A DNA stretch of 64,000 nucleotides from Paenalcaligenes hominis_A (lineage in GTDB: Bacteria; Pseudomonadota; Gammaproteobacteria; Burkholderiales; Burkholderiaceae_B): positions 62,001 through 126,000 of the forward strand of contig NZ_JBGJKZ010000006.1 of NCBI RefSeq assembly GCF_041359055.1, written 5' to 3'. Positions 52,670 to 62,254 of this stretch are shown here, one piece after another (position 1 is the first letter of the stretch; each line of letters starts with the position of its first letter). Under the pieces are notes generated by a model. It ran no database searches, was not told the origin of the DNA, and saw nothing but the letters and a program-made list of their open reading frames with translations. Position numbers and translations under genes: made by a program.

Positions 52670-52782
52670 TCTTTCCTCTTTGTGCAATAACTCTTTAATT
52701 TAGTAGCCTACCATGCGCAAATGGTTCCTTTTTTACAGCACAAAAGCAAATCTTGTCTAAAATGAGTGCAACTGGAGGATTT

Positions 52783-54168
52783 ATGCACATTCATATCTTA
52801 GGTATTTGTGGAACATTTATGGGCGGGCTTGCTTTAATTGCCCGCGCAGCAGGTCATACCGTCACAGGGTGTGATGCCGGCGTCTACCCCCCTATGAGCA
52901 CGCAGCTTGAAGAACAGGGTATTGAGCTCATCGAGGGCTATGGGGTTGAGCAACTTGAACTAAAACCCGACCTGTTTGTGGTGGGCAATGTAGTAAGCCG
53001 TGGCAACCCATTAATGGAAGCCATTTTAGAGCAAGGTTTAGCTTATACATCGGGCCCGCAATGGTTGGGCGACACCATTTTACGCTCACAGCATGTGCTT
53101 GCTGTAGCGGGTACGCATGGCAAAACCTCCACAAGCTCCATGCTGGCATGGATACTGGAGTACAACCAGCATCACCCTAATTTTTTAATTGGGGGCGTAG
53201 CACCTGACCTCGGCGTATCGGCACGCTTTGATGCAAAACAGTCTTTATTTGTCATTGAGGCCGATGAGTACGACACGGCTTTTTTTGATAAACGTTCAAA
53301 ATTTGTGCATTACCGTCCACGTACTGCTATTTTGAACAATCTTGAGTTCGATCATGCTGATATTTTTACCGATCTAAGCGCCATAGAAACCCAATTCCAT
53401 CATTTGGTACGCACTATCCCTTCCAATGGGTTAATCATTCGCCCCAACGAGGCCGAGGCCTTAGATCGCGTTCTAGAGCGGGGCTGCTGGACGCCTGTGC
53501 AAACGCTAGAAAATGCTTCCGGCTGGCACGCTACGCAAACGGCGGCTGGTCAACTCTCTATTTATTACCAAACAACGCATCACGGTGATATACATTGGGG
53601 TTTAAGCGGCGAGCACAATCGGCTTAATGCCTTAGCAGCTATTGCCGCCGCTCAACACGTAGGGGTTAGCCCAGCCCAAAGCTGTGCGGCTCTTAGCGCT
53701 TTTCAAGGCATCAAACGACGCATGGAATTACGCGGTACCCGTGCGGGGATTCGCGTTTATGATGATTTTGCGCACCACCCAACGGCTATTGCACTGACCT
53801 TAGAGGGCTTAGCTAAAGACTTACCCAAAACCGACCGCATCATTGCCGTGCTTGAACCACGCTCAAACACGATGAAAATGGGGGCCATGGCCGCCCGCTT
53901 ACCTGCATCACTCAGCCACGCTCACCATACATTTTGTTACACTGAACCCAGCGGTAAACATGCTTTGGCGTGGGATGCACAACACGCTTTTGCCCCTCTC
54001 GGCGAGGCCATCACTATTAAAGACAATTTAGATCAGCTCATTGAAGCAATTGTGCAGTTTGCACAGCCCAATGATCATATTGTGGTCATGAGTAATGGCA
54101 GCTTTGGTGGGATCCACGAGCGTTTATTACAGGGGCTAACCCAACGCTTTGAGGTGGAGCAGTCATGA
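52783..54168 (+). CDS. mpl: UDP-N-acetylmuramate:L-alanyl-gamma-D-glutamyl-meso-diaminopimelate ligase
   Basis: 461 residues from ATG 52783, with GGAGG six bases upstream; a longer frame from 52753 has no ribosome-binding site. Mur-ligase-fold enzyme that reattaches recycled tripeptide to UDP-MurNAc. MHIHILGICGTFMGGLALIA is the Rossmann N-terminus, VLAVAGTHGKTSTSSMLAWI the P-loop, and LNNLEFDHADIFTDL and LSGEHNRLNALAAIAAAQHV the conserved central motifs. With AnmK and lytic enzymes it makes wall recycling a theme of the window. The yqiA-like ATG overlaps its stop by 4 bp. Confidence 0.94.
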   Translation: MHIHILGICGTFMGGLALIARAAGHTVTGCDAGVYPPMSTQLEEQGIELIEGYGVEQLELKPDLFVVGNVVSRGNPLMEAILEQGLAYTSGPQWLGDTILRSQHVLAVAGTHGKTSTSSMLAWILEYNQHHPNFLIGGVAPDLGVSARFDAKQSLFVIEADEYDTAFFDKRSKFVHYRPRTAILNNLEFDHADIFTDLSAIETQFHHLVRTIPSNGLIIRPNEAEALDRVLERGCWTPVQTLENASGWHATQTAAGQLSIYYQTTHHGDIHWGLSGEHNRLNALAAIAAAQHVGVSPAQSCAALSAFQGIKRRMELRGTRAGIRVYDDFAHHPTAIALTLEGLAKDLPKTDRIIAVLEPRSNTMKMGAMAARLPASLSHAHHTFCYTEPSGKHALAWDAQHAFAPLGEAITIKDNLDQLIEAIVQFAQPNDHIVVMSNGSFGGIHERLLQGLTQRFEVEQS

Positions 54169-54743
54169 TTTTGTACTTACATGGGTTTAAATCTTCCCCC
54201 CATTCTTTTAAAGCTCAAGCGCTAAAGCGTACACTGACCGCAAACCAATTAGGTGCACGTTGGTGTTGTCCACAGTTACCTGCTAGTCCTGCCGCAGCCA
54301 TTGCGTTGTGTAACGAGCTAATTCAAGCAGCACAGCTCAAGGACCCAACCACCGAACTCATCATCATTGGCTCCTCTTTAGGTGGGTATTATGCACAGGT
54401 CTTAGCGGAACAATGGCAATGCAAAGCCATTGTGCTCAACCCAACAGTCCATGCCGCGCGCGACTTAGCTACCCAAGTTGGTACGCACACCATGTATCAT
54501 TCAGATCAACCCTTTGAGTTTTTACCTGAATATGTAGACGAGCTACAGGCCATGGCCACCGCCTCATGCACGCAGCCGCAACGCTACTTTTTGGTAGCAT
54601 CCCGTGATGATGAGGTGTTAAATAGCCACGAAATGCTCGCCTTTTATGAAGGAAGTCAGGGGTTGTTCATTTTGGGTAGCGATCATGGCATTGCCGATTT
54701 TGAACTCTATCTAGCACCTGTTTTACACTTTATTAACGCCTAA
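54165..54743 (+). CDS. YqiA/YcfP family alpha/beta-fold esterase
   Basis: 192 residues. MILYLHGFKSSPHSFKAQAL is the family N-terminus with HGF oxyanion loop; the nucleophile Ser lies in LIIIGSSLGGYYAQVLAEQW, Asp in FLVASRDDEVLNS, and His in FILGSDHGIADFEL. Cytoplasmic. Relatives hydrolyse short acyl esters in vitro; the natural substrate is unknown. Coupled to mpl. Confidence 0.9.
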   Translation: MILYLHGFKSSPHSFKAQALKRTLTANQLGARWCCPQLPASPAAAIALCNELIQAAQLKDPTTELIIIGSSLGGYYAQVLAEQWQCKAIVLNPTVHAARDLATQVGTHTMYHSDQPFEFLPEYVDELQAMATASCTQPQRYFLVASRDDEVLNSHEMLAFYEGSQGLFILGSDHGIADFELYLAPVLHFINA

Positions 54744-54788
54744 GCTCCACTTCTCCTCCTCATTACTTGTTTTACCTCAAGAGCTCTT

Positions 54789-56705
54789 ATGTACGTCCTT
54801 TTTGAAGACAGCGGTAAATTTAAAGCTGAAAAAATCTTTTCTGATGCAGAAACCACAATGCAGGTTGAATCCGCAACAGGAAAACGCAGCAAAATTCGTA
54901 AAAACAATGTGTTTTTTGAATTTGCGCAACCCGAGCCGGCAGCATTGCTAGAGCAGGCCGAGCAGCTTGCCGCCGATTTGGATATTCATTTTTTGTGGGA
55001 GTGCGCCCCCCAAGACGAGTTCAATGCGGTGGACTTTGCCGAGGATTACTTTGGGCATCCGCCTAGCGCAGTAGAAAAAACAGCCTTAATTTTAGCGTTA
55101 CACGGTGCCCCTGCTTATTTTCACCGTCGCGGTAAAGGTCTGTATCGCAGCGCACCGCCAGAAATTCTTGAGGCCGCCTTGGCAGCCATTGAGAAAAAAC
55201 GCGAGCAAGCCGCCCTGCAGGAGCAATGGACCGCGGCAATGGTTGCGGGCGAGCTACCTGCACCCATTGCAGCAGCGGCCAACAGCTTATTAAGCAGCCC
55301 CGACAAAAACAGTCTTGAGTGGAAAGCCTTTGACGCAGCCGTTAAAGAGCTCAACTGCAGCCCAGAACAGCTCTTGCTGGATCTTAATGCTTGGTCCAGT
55401 CCACTTGCCTTGCACCGTCATCGTTTTTTCTCGCAGTATTTCCCGCGTGGCACAGACTTTCCAGACATTGAGTTAGCCGCCGAATGGGGCACAGAGCTTC
55501 CCGTAAGCGACGTTATCGCGTATTCCATTGATGATGCTGGTACCACTGAAATTGATGATGCGCTATCTATCCAAGAGCTAGCACCGCAGCATTGGCGTGT
55601 GGGTGTGCATATTGCCACACCAGGCTTAGCCGTACAGCGCGATAACGAACTAGATAGCATTGCTCGTAAGCGCTTATCCACGCTGTATACGCCTGGGCAA
55701 AAAGTCCCTATGCTGCCCGAGGCAGTTATTCGTGCTTTTTCATTAGACCAAGGGTTAGAACGCCCAGCCTTGTCGTTATACGTGGATATTGATCTGGCAG
55801 CTCAATCTATTACGCAAACGCGCACAGTACTAGAACGTATACGTGTCAAAGAGAATTTACGCCAAAACCAGCTTGATCCGTTGGTCACGGTAGAAGCGTT
55901 AAATGATCCAAATAGTGAGCTGCCCTATGGCGACTGGTTGCGTCCTTTGTGGCAAGTCAGCCAATTTCTAAGCCAACAACGTGAATTAGTTCGTGGCAAA
56001 CCTGAAAACAATAACCGTATTGAGTTCTTGTTTGAGCTCACCGGAGCACCCGATGATCCCAATAGTGTTGTGGCCTTAGTCCCACGCGTACGCAATGCGC
56101 CTGTTGGTCTGATCACAGCCGAAATGATGATCTTAGCCAATAACATCTGGGGTGGGCTGCTGGCCCAACACGATGTGCCGGGTATTTATCGCTCTCAGCA
56201 AAACATGCGAACCCGCATGTCTACCCATGCTCTACCACACGACAGCATTGGTGTGCCTCAGTATGCCTGGTCTACCTCGCCTCTACGTCGTTATGTGGAT
56301 TTAGTGAATCAGTGGCAAATCCTTGCTGCTGCCGAACACGGCGTATCCGCGCGCTTAGTCGCACCATTCAAACCCAAAGAATCCGATCTTTACAGTATTA
56401 TTAGTGCGTTTGAAGCCCAATACAGCACCTGGAACGACTTCCAAAACCAAATTGAGCGGTACTGGGTACTGCGTTGGTTACAGCAACAAGGCATTACCCA
56501 AATGCCTGTTACTGTGATTAAAGAAGACCTCGTTCGCTTTGATCTGGCTCCCTTTGTGACTCGCCTACCCGGCGTAGGTGAATTAGAGCGTGGGCAAAAG
56601 CTAATTATTGACCTATTAAGTTTTAATGAGCTTGAGCTAACAGTAGAGGCGCGTCTTAGGGAAATTGTAAGCCCTGAGGCAGAAGTGACTACGCCAAGCG
56701 CTTAA
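54789..56705 (+). CDS. RNB-domain exoribonuclease (RNase II family)
   Basis: 638 residues. N-terminal cold-shock/OB-like region (about 1-60, MYVLFEDSGKFKAEKIFSDA), a helical insert (60-200), and the RNB catalytic domain (about 230-540) with YSIDDAGTTEIDDALSI, whose D248, D256 and D257 match the metal-binding aspartates of RNase II. Later RNB motifs are AEMMILANNIWGGLL and YAWSTSPLRRYVDLVNQWQI. The C-terminal S1-like part is short. Probably a processive 3'-5' RNase; distinct from canonical Rnb/VacB in its N-terminus, as in the Bordetella-type 'RNB domain' proteins. Sits in the mpl-apaH run with 5 bp to the next gene. Confidence 0.88.
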   Translation: MYVLFEDSGKFKAEKIFSDAETTMQVESATGKRSKIRKNNVFFEFAQPEPAALLEQAEQLAADLDIHFLWECAPQDEFNAVDFAEDYFGHPPSAVEKTALILALHGAPAYFHRRGKGLYRSAPPEILEAALAAIEKKREQAALQEQWTAAMVAGELPAPIAAAANSLLSSPDKNSLEWKAFDAAVKELNCSPEQLLLDLNAWSSPLALHRHRFFSQYFPRGTDFPDIELAAEWGTELPVSDVIAYSIDDAGTTEIDDALSIQELAPQHWRVGVHIATPGLAVQRDNELDSIARKRLSTLYTPGQKVPMLPEAVIRAFSLDQGLERPALSLYVDIDLAAQSITQTRTVLERIRVKENLRQNQLDPLVTVEALNDPNSELPYGDWLRPLWQVSQFLSQQRELVRGKPENNNRIEFLFELTGAPDDPNSVVALVPRVRNAPVGLITAEMMILANNIWGGLLAQHDVPGIYRSQQNMRTRMSTHALPHDSIGVPQYAWSTSPLRRYVDLVNQWQILAAAEHGVSARLVAPFKPKESDLYSIISAFEAQYSTWNDFQNQIERYWVLRWLQQQGITQMPVTVIKEDLVRFDLAPFVTRLPGVGELERGQKLIIDLLSFNELELTVEARLREIVSPEAEVTTPSA

Positions 56706-56710
56706 TTACC

Positions 56711-57565
56711 ATGAGCAAGCACCGTTTTTTGTCTCGTTCTGATCATTTATGGCTCGCCGTGTTTTTATCACTGCTGCTTCACGGTCTTGCTCTGGTTTAC
56801 TTTTGGCCTGCTACTCCTGCCACTCTCTCTAAAACACTTGATCCAGAAATTAGCCTAATTAACTATCAAACCGACGCTACGGATCTAGAGGCCGTATTAT
56901 TGGCTCAATGGAATGCCGTGGGCGGCGGTAGTGCAGACGACGATCAACTCGCCTCTGCTCCTTTTACTGGTCAAGCCGTTCCCAGCCCTAACTCCTTAGT
57001 GCTCCAAGCATTACAAGAGCGTCTACGCCAAGCCGAAGCCGAGCAGCAGCAACGCTTAACGCAGCTTGAAGCCGAATGGCAAGCACTACAGCCCGTACCA
57101 AATGCTGACCTAAGCCCAAACGCCGAGCTCGATCAAGAGCAATCCGCAGAGCACGTACAATTAGCTTTAGAGCTTCACGCATTAAAAGACAAGCTAAATC
57201 AATACAATGCCAAACCACGCGTTCACTTTGAGGCACCATCAGCCAAAGCCTCTGCTTTTGCGGCCTACGTTGAGGCATGGCGTGCCAAAATAGAGCGTTT
57301 AGGAACGGAACATTACCCCGATCAAGCCAAAGGCCAGTTATCTGATGCATTGCAAATGACCGTCTTCATTGACCAAGAAGGCAACCTAGTCAAAATTGAA
57401 ATTCATCAGCCAGCCCAAAACCCATTATTTAACGTCGCTGCTCAACGTATAGTACGCTTGGCTGCCCCTTACCCTGCTTTTTCTGCTGAAATGCGCGAAC
57501 AAACGGATATTCTCGCTATTACGCGAAGTTGGCATTTCACTAAAGGCAATTTAAAAACCGATTAA
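56711..57565 (+). CDS. TonB-like C-terminal domain protein
   Basis: 284 residues. One N-terminal transmembrane helix (about 13-34, LWLAVFLSLLLHGLALVYFW), a Gln/Glu/Ala-rich helical periplasmic spacer (about 95-165, ERLRQAEAEQQQRLTQLEAE), and a C-terminal TonB box-binding domain (about 190-284: YVEAWRAKIERLGTEHYPDQ, MTVFIDQEGNLVKIEI). It lacks the long Pro-rich spacer of classic TonB, and no exbB/exbD lie nearby, so it may be a TonB paralogue with a structural or division-linked role. Fifth base after the RNase stop is its ATG region: tight operon. Confidence 0.83.
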   Translation: MSKHRFLSRSDHLWLAVFLSLLLHGLALVYFWPATPATLSKTLDPEISLINYQTDATDLEAVLLAQWNAVGGGSADDDQLASAPFTGQAVPSPNSLVLQALQERLRQAEAEQQQRLTQLEAEWQALQPVPNADLSPNAELDQEQSAEHVQLALELHALKDKLNQYNAKPRVHFEAPSAKASAFAAYVEAWRAKIERLGTEHYPDQAKGQLSDALQMTVFIDQEGNLVKIEIHQPAQNPLFNVAAQRIVRLAAPYPAFSAEMREQTDILAITRSWHFTKGNLKTD

Positions 57566-57570
57566 CTACT

Positions 57571-58407
57571 ATGACAACCAATCCACTTATTCGTTGCGCC
57601 GTTGTAGGCAACCCTATCGCCCATAGTCGCTCTCCTGAAATTCATCATGCGTTTGCAAAGCAATTTGACTTAACCCTGCACTATGATCGAATTTTGGCAG
57701 ACCGCAATGATTTTAGTGACCATGTACGCGGTTTTTTTGCCCAAGGGGGTAAAGGCTTAAACATCACAGTGCCTTTTAAAGAACTCGCTTTCTCTATGGC
57801 ACAAGTGCGCAGCCCACGCGCTGAGCTAGCTGGCGCGGTAAATACCCTTTGGATGGATAACCAAGTATTGCACGGCTGCAATACCGATGGCGTGGGGTTG
57901 CTTAACGATTTAATCCGTTTGGGATTTAACCCAAAAGATAAACGTGTCTTGTTAATAGGGGCAGGTGGCGCAGCGCGCGGAGTGGTACTGCCTTTATTAT
58001 CGGCACAGCCATCCCATTTACGTATTATTAATCGCACGGCTCAAAAAGCGCTCGATTTAGTCAACGAACTGGCTACACAGGCAGACCCACTCACTGCTAA
58101 TACTCAAATTGATGGGGGTGACCTAAGCTCTATTGAAGGCACATGGGATATTGTGATCAACGCTACCTCCAGTGGTTTGCACCAACAAAGTCCTCTTCAG
58201 ACCGTACCCCTCTTTAATGAAAACGCCTTGGCTTACGATATGGTTTACGGCAATCAGCCCACCGCATTCCTGCAACAATGCCACCATGCTGGTGCAAAGC
58301 AATGTGCTGATGGGCTTGGCATGCTAGTTGGGCAGGCCGCAGCTAGTTTTTTTATTTGGCATGGGCACAAGCCCGAGTTAGACCCTGTGCTGGCTACTTT
58401 ACGCTAA
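57571..58407 (+). CDS. aroE: shikimate dehydrogenase (NADP+)
   Basis: 278 residues. Reduces 3-dehydroshikimate to shikimate. CAVVGNPIAHSRSPEIHHAF is the substrate-binding start, GKGLNITVPFKELAF holds the catalytic Lys, GCNTDGVGLLNDLIRLG the Asp region, and RVLLIGAGGAARGVVLPLL the NADP Rossmann loop, with INRTAQKA as the NADP-phosphate contact. 5 bp after the TonB-like gene. Together with aroQ it supplies two shikimate-pathway enzymes in the window. Confidence 0.95.
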   Translation: MTTNPLIRCAVVGNPIAHSRSPEIHHAFAKQFDLTLHYDRILADRNDFSDHVRGFFAQGGKGLNITVPFKELAFSMAQVRSPRAELAGAVNTLWMDNQVLHGCNTDGVGLLNDLIRLGFNPKDKRVLLIGAGGAARGVVLPLLSAQPSHLRIINRTAQKALDLVNELATQADPLTANTQIDGGDLSSIEGTWDIVINATSSGLHQQSPLQTVPLFNENALAYDMVYGNQPTAFLQQCHHAGAKQCADGLGMLVGQAAASFFIWHGHKPELDPVLATLR

Positions 58408-58415
58408 CAGTGGTT

Positions 58416-59135
58416 ATGAAACGGCAAGCTATACACCCCATGAAACGCCTACTTATCATAGTAGCAGTCAGTATTCTTCTCGTTTTTTTGTATCAGTTCA
58501 GTTTTTTGGTAAGAGTGGTGTGGTTTAATTTCTATAACCCCAGCTCTAGCGCCGTTATGCGGGAAACACTAAAAGACCTTAAACGAGAAAACCCTGACGC
58601 CCAGTTACAGCACAGCTGGCTTGATTACGACCAAATCAGCGCTAATTTAAAACGTGCTGTGATTAGCTCTGAGGATGCTAATTTTCTTATACACAGCGGC
58701 GTGGAATGGGATGCCATTCGTCAAGCATGGCAGTACAACCAACAGCAGGCTGCCCAAGGCTCAGAGCGGCGTCGTGGCGGTTCAACCATCACGCAACAAC
58801 TTGCGAAAAACTTATTTTTATCTAATAAGCGCAGTTACACACGCAAAGGACAAGAACTAATTATTAGCGTTATGCTTGAGCAAGTCATGTCTAAGCAACG
58901 TATTCTCGAGTTATATTTGAACTTCGCTCAATGGGGGACTTCGGAATTTGGGGCTCAAGCGGCGGCACAGCGTTACTTCAAGCGCTCTGCCCAGCAGCTT
59001 AGCCCCGCCCAGGCTGCCCGCCTTGCCGCCATGCTGCCCAACCCCGTTTTTTATGACCAAAACGGCAACACCACCTATTTACAACGCCGCACCAATACCA
59101 TTGTGCAGCGCATGCGTTTGGTGAGTGCCCCTTAA
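58416..59135 (+). CDS. mtgA: monofunctional biosynthetic peptidoglycan transglycosylase
   Basis: 239 residues from ATG 58416 (8 bp after the aroE stop); ATG 58440 giving 231 residues, starting MKRLLIIVAVSILLV, is equally possible. Polymerises lipid II glycan strands without a transpeptidase domain (GT51). One N-terminal membrane helix, then the catalytic motif AVISSEDANFLIHSGVEW with the general base Glu, RRGGSTITQQLAKNLFLS, KGQELIISVMLEQVMSKQRI and LELYLNFAQWGTSEFGAQAA. Gene order aroE-mtgA is conserved in betaproteobacteria. Confidence 0.93.
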   Translation: MKRQAIHPMKRLLIIVAVSILLVFLYQFSFLVRVVWFNFYNPSSSAVMRETLKDLKRENPDAQLQHSWLDYDQISANLKRAVISSEDANFLIHSGVEWDAIRQAWQYNQQQAAQGSERRRGGSTITQQLAKNLFLSNKRSYTRKGQELIISVMLEQVMSKQRILELYLNFAQWGTSEFGAQAAAQRYFKRSAQQLSPAQAARLAAMLPNPVFYDQNGNTTYLQRRTNTIVQRMRLVSAP

Positions 59136-59146
59136 CGTTTATTTTT

Positions 59147-60304
59147 ATGCGTCTTGCTCGTCGCTACTTAGCCACTGAAATTTATCGCTCTAGCGCTGTT
59201 GTGCTGTTGGCCTTGCTAGGTTTATTTAGCTTTTTCAATTTAATTGAAGAGCTAGACAAACTAAGCGCCAGCCTCAGTTTAGGTAGTTTGCTGTACTTGC
59301 AATTACTTAACCTGCCCACGCAACTCTACGAGTTACTGCCTATTGGATTATTAATTGGTGCTGTATTGGCATTGGCCGGTTTAGCCCAACGTAATGAACT
59401 TGTCATATTACGGGTGTCCGGTGTCAGTGGCTTACAGCTCTTGATAAGTCTTTGGATCATTACTATTCCCTTAATGCTAGGGGCTTTTGTGCTGTCTGAA
59501 TACATTACGCCACGCGCTGAAATTCAAGCCAGTGAAAGCAGCCTGAAGCTCTTAGGCAAAGCCGGAGGAGGACGCTTAAATAGTGGTTACTGGTTTAAAG
59601 AAAATGCGTCTGACAACCAGACCCGTCTTATTAATATTACTCACTTGCGTGGCACATCGAGTGTAGAACAAGTGCATGTGTATGAGTTTGATGCGGACCA
59701 ACACTTGCAAAGCTATACCCAAGCTAGCGTAGGCGAATTCACGCTTACTCATCTTTTGCTTAAAGATGTACAACGTTCAATTATTAATCCCGATGTGCTT
59801 AAAGCTTTGGAAGCGGGCGTTACACCCTTAGTACCTAGTATTACACTGGAACACGTCGCACAGCTCGAGCTAGAAACCAGTTTAAGTGCCGAACGTCTTT
59901 TGGTGCGCGTATTAACCCCCGAGCGCATGGCCGCTACCGATCTCATTGACTACATTAGCTACTTAAAAGCCAACGATCTACAAACAGAACGTCAAACCGT
60001 AGCCCTCTGGCGCAAACTTGCCTACCCGTTTACTTTGCTTGTAATGATCACTATTGCCGCGCCAATTAGCTTTATGCAAACGCGCCACGGTGGTGTAGGC
60101 ACAAAAATCTTTTTAGGTATTTTAATTGGGGTGGGCTTTTTTATGGCCAACCAACTGGCCTTAAATCTGGGTATGCTTACTAACTGGCAACCTTGGCTCA
60201 CCGCCTTATTACCTAGTATTTTTGCGCTGGCTGTGGCGCTTGGGGCGCTGCTTATTATCGAAAACGCGCACCGCTGGGCACGTCATTTTCATAAGGAGTC
60301 CTAA
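59147..60304 (+). CDS. lptG: LPS export ABC transporter permease LptG
   Basis: 385 residues, YjgP/YjgQ family. N-terminal membrane helices (about 15-40, 60-85, 100-125), a periplasmic beta-jellyroll (about 130-290) and three C-terminal helices (about 300-380). MRLARRYLATEIYRSSAVVL is a typical start; LPIGLLIGAVLALAGLAQRN and ELVILRVSGVSG the coupling region. Works with LptF, LptB and LptC to extract lipopolysaccharide. Its usual partner lptF is not adjacent (normally lptF-lptG), so the assignment as LptG rather than LptF rests on sequence and is slightly less certain. Stop and the apaH start overlap by one base (TAATG). Confidence 0.82.
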   Translation: MRLARRYLATEIYRSSAVVLLALLGLFSFFNLIEELDKLSASLSLGSLLYLQLLNLPTQLYELLPIGLLIGAVLALAGLAQRNELVILRVSGVSGLQLLISLWIITIPLMLGAFVLSEYITPRAEIQASESSLKLLGKAGGGRLNSGYWFKENASDNQTRLINITHLRGTSSVEQVHVYEFDADQHLQSYTQASVGEFTLTHLLLKDVQRSIINPDVLKALEAGVTPLVPSITLEHVAQLELETSLSAERLLVRVLTPERMAATDLIDYISYLKANDLQTERQTVALWRKLAYPFTLLVMITIAAPISFMQTRHGGVGTKIFLGILIGVGFFMANQLALNLGMLTNWQPWLTALLPSIFALAVALGALLIIENAHRWARHFHKES

Positions 60305-61128
60305 TGCTGACTCCTGATTACTGGGTAATTGGCGATGTACAAGGCTGCATTCATAGTTTGCAGCACCTGCTCGCCCAACCCGAGCTACAACAGCCCAATG
60401 CACACTATATTTTTCTTGGAGACCTCGTCAATAGAGGACCCGGTTCACTAGAGGTGCTTACACTAGTGCATGACCTAGGTAATCAAGCTCAAGTGGTTTT
60501 GGGTAATCATGATATTCACTTGTTAGCGGTCGCCGCCGGAGTGCGTAAGCAAAGTGATAGTGACACGCTCACCCCTATACTAAAAGCCACAAACGGGCCT
60601 GCTCTAATTGATTGGTTACGTCATCAACCCTTAGCTTTACATCAAGTAGGCCATTTAATGGTTCATGCTGGCTTGCATCCCACGTGGAACTTAGCCCAAG
60701 TATTAGCATTAGCTAAACGTGTAGAGCAACGCCTTCAAGCGCCCGATTGGCATCAGCATATTCAGACATTATTTGGCAATCAGCCCAATCAATGGCGTAC
60801 CGACTTGTCTGACACGGATACCGAACGTTTGGTTGTCAATATTTTGACACGCCTGCGTTTTTTTGATCAGCACGGCGCATTAAGCAAATACTCAGGAGCA
60901 CCTAACACCACGGACCTAACCCCTTGGTTTGCTATGCCCGCACGCCGTATTGAGACGCCCGTTGTGTTTGGGCATTGGTCTACCTTAGGACTACATATGC
61001 AAGCAGATGTGGTGGGGCTAGATACAGGCTGTCTTTGGGGTGGGCAATTAACAGCTATGCGCCTGCGCGACCGCCGGTTAGTTCAGGTAGAAAATCGAGA
61101 CGGCGCGTTAAGCCCTTTTTCAACTTGA
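60304..61128 (+). CDS. apaH: bis(5'-nucleosyl)-tetraphosphatase, symmetrical
   Basis: 274 residues. Splits Ap4A into two ADP and can decap Np4-RNAs. Metallophosphoesterase motifs: WVIGDVQGCIHSLQHLL, FLGDLVNRGPGSLEVL, VVLGNHDIHLLAVAAGV, MVHAGLHP and VFGHWSTLGLHM, the last also containing a metal ligand His. Length matches E. coli ApaH. It is the last gene of the mpl-to-apaH run and its 3' 46 bp overlap the 3' end of convergent plsC. Confidence 0.95.
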   Translation: MLTPDYWVIGDVQGCIHSLQHLLAQPELQQPNAHYIFLGDLVNRGPGSLEVLTLVHDLGNQAQVVLGNHDIHLLAVAAGVRKQSDSDTLTPILKATNGPALIDWLRHQPLALHQVGHLMVHAGLHPTWNLAQVLALAKRVEQRLQAPDWHQHIQTLFGNQPNQWRTDLSDTDTERLVVNILTRLRFFDQHGALSKYSGAPNTTDLTPWFAMPARRIETPVVFGHWSTLGLHMQADVVGLDTGCLWGGQLTAMRLRDRRLVQVENRDGALSPFST

Positions 61129-61856
61129 GCCAATAACAAATCATAAGCCTGCTGAGCCGTCGCGGCTCGGCCTTGGGTTTGATTGTGCGCATGAGGTAAA
61201 GGCGGCAAAAACACGCATTCAATACGTACCTTGGGCTGCGATAACAACAACCAAATATTACACAGCAGACTTTGCTCGCCAATAAATGCAACCCGAGCAC
61301 TACGTTCTGTATCATCAAAAAAACGCAACGCAACTGGTTGAATATCGACCTCTGTTCTAAGCGCTGTTTCAAATAAGCTCGCGTGAAAAGGTCTTACCGT
61401 GAAACCATCCGAGGTCGTGCCCTCGGGAAATAAGCCCACCGCCTGTTGTTGCTTAAAGCGTTGCTGCATTTGTTCAGCCACGCGTTTAATGGCGTGGCGC
61501 TGCCCACGCTCTATATAAACTGTACCCGCACCCGTCACCAACCAACCGACTACAGGCCAACTTCGTATATCACTTTTAGCTATAAAAGACGTAGCACGTT
61601 TTTGATTGACGACGAAAATATCTAACCAAGAGACATGGTTCATTACAAACAAAACAGGTTTGTGCAGCTCGGGTTGACCAAAATAATCGACGTGTATTCC
61701 ACACCAATATAATAGCCTTCCTGACCACCAAGCATGTACAGCCTGACGACGTGTTTGAGTCCATAAAGGAAACAATAGACTCAATATAAAGAGTCCTAGT
61801 AGCAGCCACACAATCAGCGCTAAGGCACGCCATCCAAAACGAAGCCCTCTTCTCAT
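61083..61856 (-). CDS. plsC: lysophospholipid (1-acyl-sn-glycerol-3-phosphate) acyltransferase
   Basis: 257 residues. Adds the second acyl chain in phosphatidic acid synthesis at the inner membrane. N-terminal hydrophobic segment (about 10-35). The acyltransferase motifs are VMNHVSWLDIFVV (HX4D), YIERGQRHAIKR, FPEGTTSDG, and VDIQPVALRF. The last 15 codons overlap convergent apaH by 46 bp, so the two transcripts must be antisense at their ends. Its start overlaps the ruvX stop by 4 bp. Confidence 0.87.
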   Translation of the reverse strand: MRRGLRFGWRALALIVWLLLGLFILSLLFPLWTQTRRQAVHAWWSGRLLYWCGIHVDYFGQPELHKPVLFVMNHVSWLDIFVVNQKRATSFIAKSDIRSWPVVGWLVTGAGTVYIERGQRHAIKRVAEQMQQRFKQQQAVGLFPEGTTSDGFTVRPFHASLFETALRTEVDIQPVALRFFDDTERSARVAFIGEQSLLCNIWLLLSQPKVRIECVFLPPLPHAHNQTQGRAATAQQAYDLLLAQVEKGLNAPSRFST

Positions 61857-62254
61857 TCTTTTTGATCAAGCCAACGTTGTAAGATCACTGCTGCGGCAAC
61901 CGCATCATCATCGTCATTATTTGCCAAGATGTCTTGTGCCTCAAGGCTGGAACCACGCTCATCAACTAAGTGTACGGTCAGGGCATAGCGCCCATGCAAC
62001 TGATTAGCAAACCGACGACAGCGTAGTGAAGCATATTGCTCTGCACCTGTTAACGTTAAAGGCAGTCCGACCACTAAAGCATCGGGCTGCCATTCATTCA
62101 GCAAGGCTTCAATTTGAGCAAAGCGCTCTGCTTTGGTTACAGGCCGTAAGATAGTTAATGGCCGCGCTAAACCAGTTAAGGTATTGCCAATCGCCACACC
62201 TATTTTCTTTAGACCGTAATCAAAGCAAAGCAAGGTATGATCCATGTCAGGCAT
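61853..62254 (-). CDS. ruvX: YqgF/RuvX family putative Holliday-junction-type nuclease, pre-16S rRNA processing
   Basis: 133 residues, RNase H-like fold. LLCFDYGLKKIGVAIGN carries the first acidic residue; ALVVGLPLTLTGAEQ and VHLVDERGSSLEAQDIL the other acidic and Ser motifs; the C-terminus AAAVILQRWLDQK is typical. Implicated in 16S rRNA 5' maturation in E. coli (YqgF). Overlaps yqgE by 8 bp and plsC by 4 bp. Confidence 0.92.
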   Translation of the reverse strand: MPDMDHTLLCFDYGLKKIGVAIGNTLTGLARPLTILRPVTKAERFAQIEALLNEWQPDALVVGLPLTLTGAEQYASLRCRRFANQLHGRYALTVHLVDERGSSLEAQDILANNDDDDAVAAAVILQRWLDQKE

